A stretch of 26,624 bases of DNA from Clostridium sp. CAG:221 (GTDB lineage Bacteria > Bacillota > Clostridia > Clostridiales > Clostridiaceae). Under the pieces are notes generated by a model that saw only the letters and a program-made list of their open reading frames with translations, had not been told where the DNA came from and searched no databases. Below are positions 15,581 through 23,433 of the stretch, in pieces (position 1 is the first letter of the stretch; the number at the start of each line of letters is the position of its first letter). Where the stretch lies: NCBI GenBank assembly GCA_000435835.1, contig FR883417.1:1-26624 (forward strand). The letters are read 5' to 3'. A program made the position numbers and the translations under genes.

Positions 15581-16531
15581 ATGAAAAGAAATTTATTAAA
15601 AACATTAGCAGTGGCTTGTGTAACAAGTGTAATGCTTATGGGATGTGGAAATACAGGAAGCGCAGAAGATAATTCTTCTAAAGGTAATACAATTACAGTT
15701 ACAGATGTAAGAGGAAATGTTGAAATACCAGCAGATCCACAAAGAATAGTTGATTTAAGTGGGAATAGTGATATTTTATCAATTTTAGGATATGACGTTA
15801 TAGGAACAGCAAATAGTGATGCATATGATTACACTAAGTTCCCATCATACTTAGAAGATACATTAGCAGGAGCTGAAATCTTAGGATACAGCATGCAAGA
15901 TACTATGGATATAGAAGCAGTTATGAACTTAAATCCAGATTTAATTGTAATATCAACAGTTCAAGAGAAAATGTATGATCAATTAAGTGAAATAGCTCCA
16001 ACAGTTATGATTCAATTAGAAGCTTTAAACTGGAAAGATGATGTAAGAAGCTTAGCAAAAGTATTTGATAAAGAAGAGGTTGCCAATGAATGGTTAGCTA
16101 ATTATGAAGCAAAGGCTAAAGCAGCAGGAGATGCTATAAAAGCTGAATATGGAGAAGATACAACTTATCTTTCATTCTTAGCAAGTGGTGGACAATTCTT
16201 CGTATTTGATGGTGCAGGTTTTGGTGATGTATTATACAACGATATGCAATTAGCTAAACCAGCAGGAATGCCAGAACAAACAGATATAAGTCTTCCAGTT
16301 GTAACTTATGAAGGATTAGCATCAATAGAAGCAGATTACATATTTGCAATAGCTACAGATGAAGATTTAGCTCAAATGGAATCAAATGCAATTTGGAACA
16401 ACTTACCAGCAGTTAAAGAAGGTCATGTAAAGGTGTTACCTGCATCACCATACTTTAACCAAGGATACAGCCCAATTGGAAGAGAAATTTTAGTAGATGA
16501 AATAGGTGACATGTTAAATGAAACAAAGTAG
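15581..16531 (+). CDS. Iron-siderophore ABC transporter substrate-binding lipoprotein
   Basis: A lipoprotein signal is present: positively charged start, hydrophobic core, lipobox LMGC with Cys22 as the acylation site. The mature protein is a FecB/BtuF-type binding protein (Peripla_BP_2 family): the opening ITVTDVRGNVEIPADPQRIVDLS, then LNPDLIVIST and LASIEADYIFAI, are characteristic. At 316 residues it is a normal length. It would be anchored to the outer face of the membrane and pass ferric siderophore (possibly another chelate) to the two permeases encoded downstream. The ATG follows TGGAGGT. The next gene overlaps its 3' end by 14 nt. The exact ligand cannot be read from sequence. Confidence 0.9.
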   Translation: MKRNLLKTLAVACVTSVMLMGCGNTGSAEDNSSKGNTITVTDVRGNVEIPADPQRIVDLSGNSDILSILGYDVIGTANSDAYDYTKFPSYLEDTLAGAEILGYSMQDTMDIEAVMNLNPDLIVISTVQEKMYDQLSEIAPTVMIQLEALNWKDDVRSLAKVFDKEEVANEWLANYEAKAKAAGDAIKAEYGEDTTYLSFLASGGQFFVFDGAGFGDVLYNDMQLAKPAGMPEQTDISLPVVTYEGLASIEADYIFAIATDEDLAQMESNAIWNNLPAVKEGHVKVLPASPYFNQGYSPIGREILVDEIGDMLNETK

Positions 16532-17510
16532 TAAGCGTTTATCAATATTTTTGATTTGCAGTTTGTTACTTTTAGTAGTAGGACTGGTTCTAGCCGTAAG
16601 GTTAGGATCCGTCCATATTGCTTTTTCAGACATTTTTAACAGTATTTTTAATTATAGTGAAACTTTAGAACTTATGCTTGTTAGAGATGTTCGTATTCCA
16701 AGAGCACTTTCTGTTTTAATGACAGGAGGAATACTAGGAGTAACAGGTGCAATGATTCAAGGTGTTACAAGAAACCCTATAGCAGAACCATCTATACTTG
16801 GTGTAAGTCAAGGGGCAACTTTAGTAATAGCTATTTTTTATGCAGCAGGAATAGGAATAACAACAAAAAATGTAATGATTGCTTCATTTATAGGAGCACT
16901 TATAACTGGTCTTATAGTTTTAGGCTTTATATCTAAAAAAGCAAATAATAATTCCATTGCAAAAATCCTTTTAGCAGGAACAGCCATGAGTACATTCTTC
17001 GTATCCTTAACAACAGTAATAGGACTTTTAACAAATCAATCTCAAATGATAGGTTTCTGGGTTTCAGGAGGATTTAGAAATGCAACTTGGGCAGATTTTA
17101 AACTTGTATTTATTGTAGGAATTATAGGTCTTATAATTACAATGATATTATCACCAAAGATAAATATTTTAAATCTTGGAGATGATGTGGCCATTGGTCT
17201 TGGTGAAAGTCCAGAAAAAATAAGATTTATTACACTTATTGTTATGATACCTATGATTGCAGCAGCTGTTGCAGTAGGAAAGAACATAGCATTTGTAGGG
17301 CTTATTATCCCTCAAGTAGTAAGAAAGATTTTAGGTGAAGATTATAGAAAAAATATTCCTTGTTCATTTTTACTTGGAGCAGTGCTTTTAACTTATGCTG
17401 ATATTGCAGCAAGAATGTTATTTAATCCATATGAAACTCCTATTGGAGTATTTACAGCAATTATAGGAATACCATTCTTTATTTCAGTGGCTAGAAAGGA
17501 GAGAGGATAA
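16518..17510 (+). CDS. FecCD-family iron-siderophore permease, first subunit
   Basis: A 330-residue very hydrophobic protein with about nine to ten membrane segments. The FecCD family signature is clear: RDVRIPRALSVLMTGGILGV, then GAMIQGVTRNPIAEPSILGV, and the coupling-region pattern AIGLGESPEKIRF followed by GKNIAFVGLIIPQVVRKILG (VGLIxPHxxR-like). It forms the channel with the following gene's product. The start overlaps the lipoprotein gene by 14 nt and the stop shares its last base with the next ATG (TAATG), so the operon is tightly coupled. Confidence 0.92.
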   Translation: MKQSSKRLSIFLICSLLLLVVGLVLAVRLGSVHIAFSDIFNSIFNYSETLELMLVRDVRIPRALSVLMTGGILGVTGAMIQGVTRNPIAEPSILGVSQGATLVIAIFYAAGIGITTKNVMIASFIGALITGLIVLGFISKKANNNSIAKILLAGTAMSTFFVSLTTVIGLLTNQSQMIGFWVSGGFRNATWADFKLVFIVGIIGLIITMILSPKINILNLGDDVAIGLGESPEKIRFITLIVMIPMIAAAVAVGKNIAFVGLIIPQVVRKILGEDYRKNIPCSFLLGAVLLTYADIAARMLFNPYETPIGVFTAIIGIPFFISVARKERG

Positions 17511-18520
17511 TGAAGAAAAATAAATTTAAAATAGTGTTAGTGATTTTAATGGCTTTATTAATAATCTCCTTTGGAGTGTCCCTATGTTGGGGTACATATA
17601 AGGTTACACCTTTAGAAGTTATAAATACTTTACTTGGAAATGGAAGTAAACTTCAAAATACAGCAATATTAAGTATAAGATTACCAAGGCTTTTAGTGGG
17701 AGCATTTGTTGCCATTGCATTATCAACAGCAGGAGCAATACTTCAAACCATCACTAAAAATGATTTAGCTGATACAGGAATAATAGGTATAAACGCTGGT
17801 GCAGCAGTGGCAGCAGTATTATTCATTACATATTCTACAGGAGCTTATTATAGTGAATTAGGACAACTTTCAATATTTGTACTGCCATTTATGGCCATAG
17901 TCGGTGCATCAGTTACAGCTATTATAATTTATATGATGTCAACAACTCATGAAGGAATAAGACCTAAAAGGTTATTACTTATAGGAATTGGATTAAATGC
18001 AGCACTTAATGCTTTTATAACTTTCTTTACATTTAGAGGTGGAGTAGGAGATTATAACAGAGTATTAATATGGACATCAGGAAGTCTTTGGGGATCAGGA
18101 TGGAGCTATGTAAAAGTGATTGTTCCAATAGTAGCTGTAATGTTTATATTGGTTTTATTAAACCATAAAAAATTAGATGTTTTAAATCTTTCAGATGAAC
18201 TTGCCATATCACTGGGATTAAATATAGAAAAAGAAAGAAAAAAATTCTTAAGCTTAGCAGTTGTTTTAGCAGGAACTGCCACAGCTTTTGCAGGAAATAT
18301 TGGATTTTTAGGACTTATAGCACCACATATTGCAAAGAAATTAGTGGGACCTTATCATAAAAAGTTTATATCAGTATCAGCAATGATAAGTATAGTAATA
18401 GTACTTATTGCAGATGCAGTTTCGAGAAATTTATTTTCTCCAATTGAAATTCCAGTGGGAATAACAGTATCAATATTTGGAGTACCATATTTTATTTATT
18501 TAATGATGAAGGAGAAATAA
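17510..18520 (+). CDS. FecCD-family iron-siderophore permease, second subunit
   Basis: A 336-residue paralogue of the preceding permease with the same landmarks: ILSIRLPRLLVGAFVAIALS, GAILQTITKNDLADTGIIGI, ISLGLNIEKERKKF and NIGFLGLIAPHIAKKLVGP, the last being the canonical GLIxPHxxR-type motif. A hydrophobic N-terminus and about nine to ten membrane helices are seen. Heteromeric FecC/FecD-type pairs are usual for siderophore importers. The ATPase gene begins 2 nt after the stop. Confidence 0.92.
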   Translation: MKKNKFKIVLVILMALLIISFGVSLCWGTYKVTPLEVINTLLGNGSKLQNTAILSIRLPRLLVGAFVAIALSTAGAILQTITKNDLADTGIIGINAGAAVAAVLFITYSTGAYYSELGQLSIFVLPFMAIVGASVTAIIIYMMSTTHEGIRPKRLLLIGIGLNAALNAFITFFTFRGGVGDYNRVLIWTSGSLWGSGWSYVKVIVPIVAVMFILVLLNHKKLDVLNLSDELAISLGLNIEKERKKFLSLAVVLAGTATAFAGNIGFLGLIAPHIAKKLVGPYHKKFISVSAMISIVIVLIADAVSRNLFSPIEIPVGITVSIFGVPYFIYLMMKEK

Positions 18521-18522
18521 TT

Positions 18523-19314
18523 ATGGAAGCTATTAGTGTAAAAAACTTAAGTGTAGCATATGAAAATAACACAATAATTGAAGATTTAAGTTTATCCATA
18601 CCTAAGGGGAAAATAAGTATAATAATTGGAGCTAATGGATGTGGTAAATCAACATTTTTAAAAACATTAGCTAGAATTAATAAACCTAAGGCTGGAGAAA
18701 TTTTTATAAATAAAAAAGATATTAAAAAGATAAATGAAAAGAATATAGCAAAGGAAGTGGCATTTCTTCCTCAAGGGCCAGTATGCCCAAGTGGACTTAC
18801 AGTAAGAGAACTTGTGGCCTTTGGTAGATTTCCACATCAAAAGCTTATTGGTGGCTTAAATAGTCATGATAAAGAAGTTATTGACTGGGCAATAAAAGAA
18901 ACAGGACTAAGTGAATTTGCAGATAGAGAAGTTGAAAATTTATCTGGTGGCCAAAGACAAAGAGCTTGGATAGCAATGACTTTAGCTCAAGAAACAGAAA
19001 TAATAATGCTAGATGAACCTACAACTTATTTAGATATGTCTTATCAGCTTGAAGTATTAGAAGTTCTTGAAAAGCTAAATAAAGAAAAGAATATTACAGT
19101 GGTTATAGTTCTTCATGAGCTTAATAATGCATGTAGATTTGCAGATAACATTATTGGATTTAAAAAGGGAAAAGTTATTTGTGAAGGAAAACCATTAGAT
19201 GTAATTACTAAAGAAAATTTAAAGAAAATATACGGAATAGAAGCTAATCTTACAATAAGTGAAGATGGCAAGTATCCAATATGTATGGAATACGATCTTT
19301 TTAGGGAGGCTTAA
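18523..19314 (+). CDS. Iron-siderophore ABC transporter ATPase (FepC-like)
   Basis: A 263-residue single ATPase domain. Walker A GANGCGKS is at 36-43, the Q-loop Gln at 84 (FLPQGP), the signature LSGGQRQR at 140-147, Walker B IIMLDEP at 160-166 and the switch His198 (VLHEL). The QGPVCPSGLTVRELVAFGRFPH segment is typical of FepC/FhuC-type siderophore ATPases. It powers uptake through the two FecCD subunits on the cytoplasmic face. Its stop overlaps the start of the MFS gene by one base. Confidence 0.94.
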   Translation: MEAISVKNLSVAYENNTIIEDLSLSIPKGKISIIIGANGCGKSTFLKTLARINKPKAGEIFINKKDIKKINEKNIAKEVAFLPQGPVCPSGLTVRELVAFGRFPHQKLIGGLNSHDKEVIDWAIKETGLSEFADREVENLSGGQRQRAWIAMTLAQETEIIMLDEPTTYLDMSYQLEVLEVLEKLNKEKNITVVIVLHELNNACRFADNIIGFKKGKVICEGKPLDVITKENLKKIYGIEANLTISEDGKYPICMEYDLFREA

Positions 19315-20576
19315 TGAGAAATAAAAACTTTTTAATAATAGTAATAGGGCAGATAATTTCTCTCTTTGGAAATGCCATACAAAGATTTAGTATGTCATTA
19401 TACTTATTAGAGTTTACAGGAAGTACAGCTGTATTTTCACAGATATTAGCAATATCAACAATACCTTATATAATTTTTGCACCTATTTCAGGAAAGCTTT
19501 CTGATAGTGTAAATAGGAAAAAAATAATGGTATATTTAGATTTCTTTTGTGCAGCACTTATTGGAATATATGCATTTATATTATTAAGAGGAAATGATAG
19601 TGCACTTATAGTTGGTACAGTGATGTTTATATTATCAATATGTTACACATTATATGGACCAGCAGTAACATCTTCCATACCTCAAATAGTAGATGAAGAA
19701 AATTTAACTTCTGCCAATGGAATAATAAATCAAGTAGGATCAATAGTAAATGTGGTAGGACCTATTTTAGCTGGAATACTTTATGGATTACTTGGAATAA
19801 AAGTTATTGTAATAATAAATGCTGTAAGTTTCTTATTATCAGCAATTATGGAAATGTTTTTAGATATTCCAGATGTGGCTAAGAATGATGAAAGTACAGA
19901 AAAACTAGTATCAATGGACTTTGTAAAGAAATCTTTTGGGGATATGAAGGATAGCTTTGTATATTTAAAAAAGGAAAAGAAAGTTGTTCTTGCAATTATA
20001 GCTTCATATGCCTTTTGTAATATATTCTTAGTACCTATTTTATCAATAGTTGCACCATATTTTATTAATGTATTACTTGAACTTCCATCAGAGATTTATG
20101 GAATTGTTGAAGGTGTATGTGTACTAGGTATGATATTAGGAGGCTTCTGGATAAGTATAAAGCCAAAGATGTTCTCAATGAAAAAGGTACATTATACATA
20201 TTACCCTATGATAGCTGGTGTTATACTAATGTCTATTTTAGGATTTATAAAGATAAATAATTATGCAATGGCAACAATTTTTGCCTTTGGTGGATTATTA
20301 ATTATGTTATCTTTATCATTATCCAATGTACTTACATTAACATTTATACAAAAACAAGTTCCATCAAATATGCTTGGACGTGTATCAGCATTTTCAGTGG
20401 CAGTGGCAACGATAAGCGTTGCGCCGGGGCAATTATTATACGGACAAGTTATTGATATGGGAATACCACTTGGAATAATTCTTATTGTAACAGTGATATT
20501 TAATATTGGACTTGTTGTCTTTATTAAGAAGAGGGTAAGTGACACAGTTGTGGAAAGTGAAGAAAAAGCAGCTTAA
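19314..20576 (+). CDS. Major facilitator superfamily transporter, EntS-like
   Basis: A 420-residue protein with about 12 membrane helices. The loop between helices 2 and 3 carries the MFS motif A-like GKLSDSVNRKK, and ASANGI-like text (LTSANGIINQVGSIVNVVGP) is typical of the MFS_3/EntS branch. The position as the last gene of a Fur-controlled siderophore uptake operon, overlapping the ATPase gene by one base, suggests siderophore export or a second handling step. No siderophore biosynthesis gene is in the window, so drug or other export is equally possible. The frame stays open for 35 codons past the TAA, which is probably chance. Confidence 0.85.
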   Translation: MRNKNFLIIVIGQIISLFGNAIQRFSMSLYLLEFTGSTAVFSQILAISTIPYIIFAPISGKLSDSVNRKKIMVYLDFFCAALIGIYAFILLRGNDSALIVGTVMFILSICYTLYGPAVTSSIPQIVDEENLTSANGIINQVGSIVNVVGPILAGILYGLLGIKVIVIINAVSFLLSAIMEMFLDIPDVAKNDESTEKLVSMDFVKKSFGDMKDSFVYLKKEKKVVLAIIASYAFCNIFLVPILSIVAPYFINVLLELPSEIYGIVEGVCVLGMILGGFWISIKPKMFSMKKVHYTYYPMIAGVILMSILGFIKINNYAMATIFAFGGLLIMLSLSLSNVLTLTFIQKQVPSNMLGRVSAFSVAVATISVAPGQLLYGQVIDMGIPLGIILIVTVIFNIGLVVFIKKRVSDTVVESEEKAA

Positions 20577-20708
20577 GATAATGATGAAATATCAGTGATA
20601 AATGATGAATTGAGGAATAAACTCATAAGTTTAGAAAACTGTATAATTAAGAATGAAAAATTAAAAATGAATATGCTTAATTAATTGAAAATTGATAATT
20701 AAGGATAA

Positions 20709-21404
20709 AAGTCTTTCAAAGTTTGGAAAGATGAAGAAATAGCTGAAAGTAGATTTAATAAGGGGAAGTGTTGCCCTTATTGTAATCATTACAAAATATC
20801 TAAATACGGAAAATACCATGGAAAAATGGCATTAAAATTTTACAATGCAAGGGAAGCAAGGAAGCGTGGAAAAGAAATAAATACAAGAGGTATATCCAAG
20901 GAATTTGACTGTGTGTTATGTGGTGTAGATAGATTAGGTAATTTATACACTGGATTAATATATGATGGTAGACCTAAATATACCGATATAAATAGGACTC
21001 TATTAAATGTTGTTGAAGAGAATTCTATATTATGTACTGATAAGCATAGGAGCTATATCTCCTTTGCAGCTCAACATAATTTTGAATTACATCAAATTAG
21101 AGATGGAAGAAAAACTATGGATATTTACAATATTCAAAGAGTTAATGCCTTTCATAGTAGTTTAAAAAGATGGATAAACAAGTTTAATGGAGTCTCAACA
21201 AAATACCTAACTAACTACTTATTCTGGTATAAGTGGAGGCAATTATTTAAAACAGAAATGGAAAGAAATAAGCCTAAAAAATTCTTTATTCATGCTAATT
21301 CAACATATTCTATATCTTTAATAAAGGATTTTAAAATCAGAAGACAAATATATATATATAAGGTAAGATATGTTTTATTTTACTGTTTTTTAATGTGCAA
21401 TTAA
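20709..21404 (+). pseudogene. IS1595-family transposase relic with internal deletion
   Basis: The frame is open from 20709 and has no good start or ribosome-binding site. It begins with text typical of the N-terminal zinc-binding part (FNKGKCCPYCNHYKISKYGK) and jumps near codon 38-45 straight to AREARKRGKEINTRGISKEF, normally about 100 residues later. The second zinc-binding CxxC, the DNA-binding helices and the first catalytic Asp (IDE context) are therefore missing. The rest of the ISXO2-like catalytic domain remains: DCVLCGVDRLGN, LCTDKHRSY with the second Asp, and AFHSSLKRWINKFNGVSTKY. The deletion kept the frame, but the product should be inactive. No terminal inverted repeats could be assigned. 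Confidence 0.8.
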
Positions 21405-21445
21405 TATAATGATTGATGAACAATCTAAATGAATTGCGAACTAAA

Positions 21446-21484
21446 AAAATACCGCATATTTTTTATTTAATAATACGGTATTTT
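21446..21484 (-). terminator. Terminator of the minus-strand acetyltransferase gene
   Basis: On the minus strand AAAATACCG and CGGTATTTT form a 9-bp stem followed by a run of T residues (plus-strand A residues 21443-21449). It lies about 50 nt after the gene's stop codon. Confidence 0.7.
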
Positions 21485-21536
21485 CATTAATTTTATTTTC
21501 TTAATATATTAAATTTTATAATAAACTACCTAGAAT

Positions 21537-22043
21537 TTATTTAAAATAATTTAAATTATTCCAAATGAGTTTTTCTGAATTGGATTCTGTATCTCCAAAG
21601 TAGTCTATAAAATCTTTGTAATGTTTTGCACCCATTTTTTCATAAATTCTCTTTGCATTATCATTTCCTTTTACAATACAAATACTCATATGTTCATAAC
21701 CTTTAATATAAGCATAGCTTCCTACTGTATTGATAAGTTTTGTTCCAACACCTTTTCCTCTTGAAGTTTCAGAAACATGCAGTGAATCTAAATATAAGCA
21801 ATTCTTTAATTCTTTATCTTCCTTACATGCAGAAAAACCTAAAATTTTTTCATTTTCATACGCAACAAAGATCCTATGTTTTTCTTTATTAAGATATTCT
21901 TGCCATTTCTTTATTCCTTCATTAACAGTCAATCCATTCAAAAAGTTATCTGGTAACAAACCTACATATGTTTTTTTCCAATTCATAACATATAAACTTG
22001 CAATTGGTTCAATATCTTCAGCATTTGCTTCTCTAATATTCAC
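21537..22043 (-). CDS. GNAT-family N-acetyltransferase
   Basis: A single-domain acetyl-CoA transferase of 169 residues. The fold landmarks are NIREANAEDIEPIASLYVMNW at the start, RIFVAYENEKILGFSACKE in the central sheet, and LYLDSLHVSETSRGKGVGTKLI with the SRGKGVG acetyl-CoA pyrophosphate loop, then NDNAKRIYEKMGAKHY. WKKTYVGLLPDNFL near residues 24-37 is typical of the RimI/YesJ-like group. Upstream in-frame GTG codons exist at 22055 and 22052, but the AGGTGG ribosome-binding sequence overlaps them, so GTG at 22043 is preferred. The gene stands alone inside nested inverted repeats. The substrate is unknown. Confidence 0.85.
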   Translation of the reverse strand: MNIREANAEDIEPIASLYVMNWKKTYVGLLPDNFLNGLTVNEGIKKWQEYLNKEKHRIFVAYENEKILGFSACKEDKELKNCLYLDSLHVSETSRGKGVGTKLINTVGSYAYIKGYEHMSICIVKGNDNAKRIYEKMGAKHYKDFIDYFGDTESNSEKLIWNNLNYFK

Positions 22044-22140
22044 TATATTCACCACCTAAAATTTAATTTATATAAATCAAGTTTAATATTATTATAAATA
22101 AATTATAGCACATTTTTTAATACCGTATTATTCAATTTTC

Positions 22141-22308
22141 AAAGATCATTTAGTTCGCAATATTAAAATATTGCGATTTAAATGGACGTCTATTGGACAT
22201 CCCTTTATGTTATACTTATTTCCACATTATTTTAAAACAAAGCTAAAAATAATTGAAGCAGGAAAAGTTAATAAAAAAGAAGTAATAGTTGGAGATTGGT
22301 ATCTTTAA
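22141..22308 (+). pseudogene. 3' fragment of an unrecognised gene
   Basis: The frame reads FKWTSIGHPFMLYLFPHYF followed by KTKLKIIEAGKVNKKEVIVG and stops at 22308. Normal coding composition and a terminator overlapping the last codons suggest the true 3' end of a gene whose 5' part is gone. It begins right at the right-hand inverted repeat of the acetyltransferase cassette (22149-22175), so insertion of that cassette or a deletion may have removed the rest. I do not recognise the family. Confidence 0.4.
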
Positions 22309-22324
22309 TTGTTACTTCTTTTTT
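22273..22324 (+). terminator. Rho-independent terminator over the gene fragment's end
   Basis: AAAAAAGAAGTAA (22273-22285) and TTACTTCTTTTTT (22312-22324) are perfect 13-bp arms, with the stop codon of the upstream fragment in the loop region and the T run forming the 3' arm. Confidence 0.75.
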
Positions 22325-22355
22325 GTGAAATTGTAAATTTTGAATGAGGACAAGT

Positions 22356-22424
22356 GAACCGTACCATAAATAAGTGAGGTTTATAGCTTTGGGCATTGAT
22401 ATAACTTGCCTAAGGCTATTTTTA
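22356..22424. repeat. 69-bp structured repeat, copy A
   Basis: This stretch is nearly the same as 26028-26094 (copy B), beginning GAACCGTA and running through AAGTGAGGTTTATAGCTTT and TATAACTTGCCTAA. It contains the stem ATAGCTTTGGG (22383-22393)/CCTAAGGCTAT (22409-22419) and then T residues. Differences from copy B fall as wobble or paired changes in the stem. It could act as a terminator. Copy A lacks the 5' outer helix present in copy B. Confidence 0.7.
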
Positions 22425-22603
22425 TATGTGTAAATGATATAACGTTAGTAATATGAAATAATAAGTTTAGAGATTGATTTTCTTGATTTTGTTATAATAA
22501 AAAGAGCTTAAATAAATGATAATCAAATTTTTAGTATAATATAAATATTAACTTAGTTGTGTAGTTAAGTATATTTATTATTTATATTATGGAGGTATTA
22601 TTT

Positions 22604-23365
22604 TTGATAATTGATAAATTAAATGATAAATTAAATTCTAATGATCATCAAAGTACAGCATATATTATTAGTATGTATGTAAAAAAAAATATTGATAAAA
22701 TATATAAAATGACCATAGAGGATGTTGGAGCACAATGTTTTGTATCGAAAGGTCAAGTGTCAAAGTATGTTAAATCTTTAGGTTTTAACTCTTACGGAGA
22801 ATTTAAAACAGCATGCTTAGAGTATTGTGATTCTCTTACAAGAAAAAAGGTTTTGTTTTCTAAAGAACTTAGTTTAATTGAAAACAGCTTCTATTTTACA
22901 AGTAGTATAGGTAAAATAATTAAATTCGTATCTGAAAATATTGATTATTCTATTCTTAATAATATTATTAAGGATATTAGTAGAAGTAAAAGAATATATA
23001 TTTACGCACAGGGAGATTCTCGAGCTTTATGCAATTTAATCCAAAGTGAATTTAGCACGTTCTATAAAGAAGTGTTTATATGCGATGTTGATTTTTTAAA
23101 AGAATACACATTTAAAGGAAATGATTTACTTATTATATTAAGTGTTAATGGCCAGACGTTTTATTATAATAAAAGAATTATTAGAAAAATAGAAAGTGCT
23201 AATATTAATATGTGGTTGATTACTTGTCAGCAGAATATTGATTTTTCTAAGAATAAATTGATTATTCCTTCAAATAATCAGATTTATAATGAATATGCCT
23301 TACGTCATATTATTGATATTATTATTTCTGAATTAAGATTGGAGCAAACAAGAAAGTTTCCGTAA
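22604..23365 (+). CDS. RpiR/MurR-family sugar-phosphate-responsive regulator
   Basis: The N-terminal HTH domain (about residues 1-75) contains YKMTIEDVGAQCFVSKGQVSKY and VKSLGFNSYGEFK, the RpiR pattern in which the helix-turn-helix is followed by LGF-gY-eFK. The C-terminal half carries a SIS domain (RSKRIYIYAQGDSRALCNLI, NDLLIILSVNGQTFYYNKRI), which binds phosphosugars. An ATG at 22589 is in frame, but GGAGGT (22591-22596) overlaps it and is correctly spaced for the TTG at 22604, giving 253 residues. It sits 68 nt upstream of a 6-phospho-beta-glucosidase gene on the same strand, so induction by a phosphorylated beta-glucoside is a reasonable inference. TATAAT at 22536-22541 is a possible -10. 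Confidence 0.88.
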   Translation: MIIDKLNDKLNSNDHQSTAYIISMYVKKNIDKIYKMTIEDVGAQCFVSKGQVSKYVKSLGFNSYGEFKTACLEYCDSLTRKKVLFSKELSLIENSFYFTSSIGKIIKFVSENIDYSILNNIIKDISRSKRIYIYAQGDSRALCNLIQSEFSTFYKEVFICDVDFLKEYTFKGNDLLIILSVNGQTFYYNKRIIRKIESANINMWLITCQQNIDFSKNKLIIPSNNQIYNEYALRHIIDIIISELRLEQTRKFP

Positions 23366-23433
23366 TGGAAACTTTTTTTACTTATCATATATAAGTATTT
23401 TATAATTATTAAAAAAACAAGGAGGATTATAAG

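Larger units (their letters stand above)
21433..22161. repeat. Compound inverted repeats flanking the minus-strand acetyltransferase
   Basis: ATTGCGAACTAAA (21433-21445) and its exact reverse complement (22149-22161) form outer arms of 13 bp. Inside them AATAATACGGTATT (21469-21482) and its exact reverse complement (22119-22132) form second arms of 14 bp. The acetyltransferase gene lies between. The right outer arm also runs into a hairpin CGCAATATT/AATATTGCG (22156-22175). The layout resembles a cassette or MITE-like unit but has no transposase. Confidence 0.6.

Noticed and set aside
20578..20685. Readthrough extension of the MFS protein (35 open codons after the TAA)
   Set aside because: The family length is complete at the TAA and the extension is a low-complexity Lys/Asn/Glu stretch; chance is the simpler reading in AT-rich DNA.
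22515..22535. Fur-like box upstream of the RpiR-type regulator (AAATGATAATCAAATTT)
   Set aside because: Only about 12 of 19 consensus positions match, the right half is AT filler, and sugar regulation rather than iron fits the genes.
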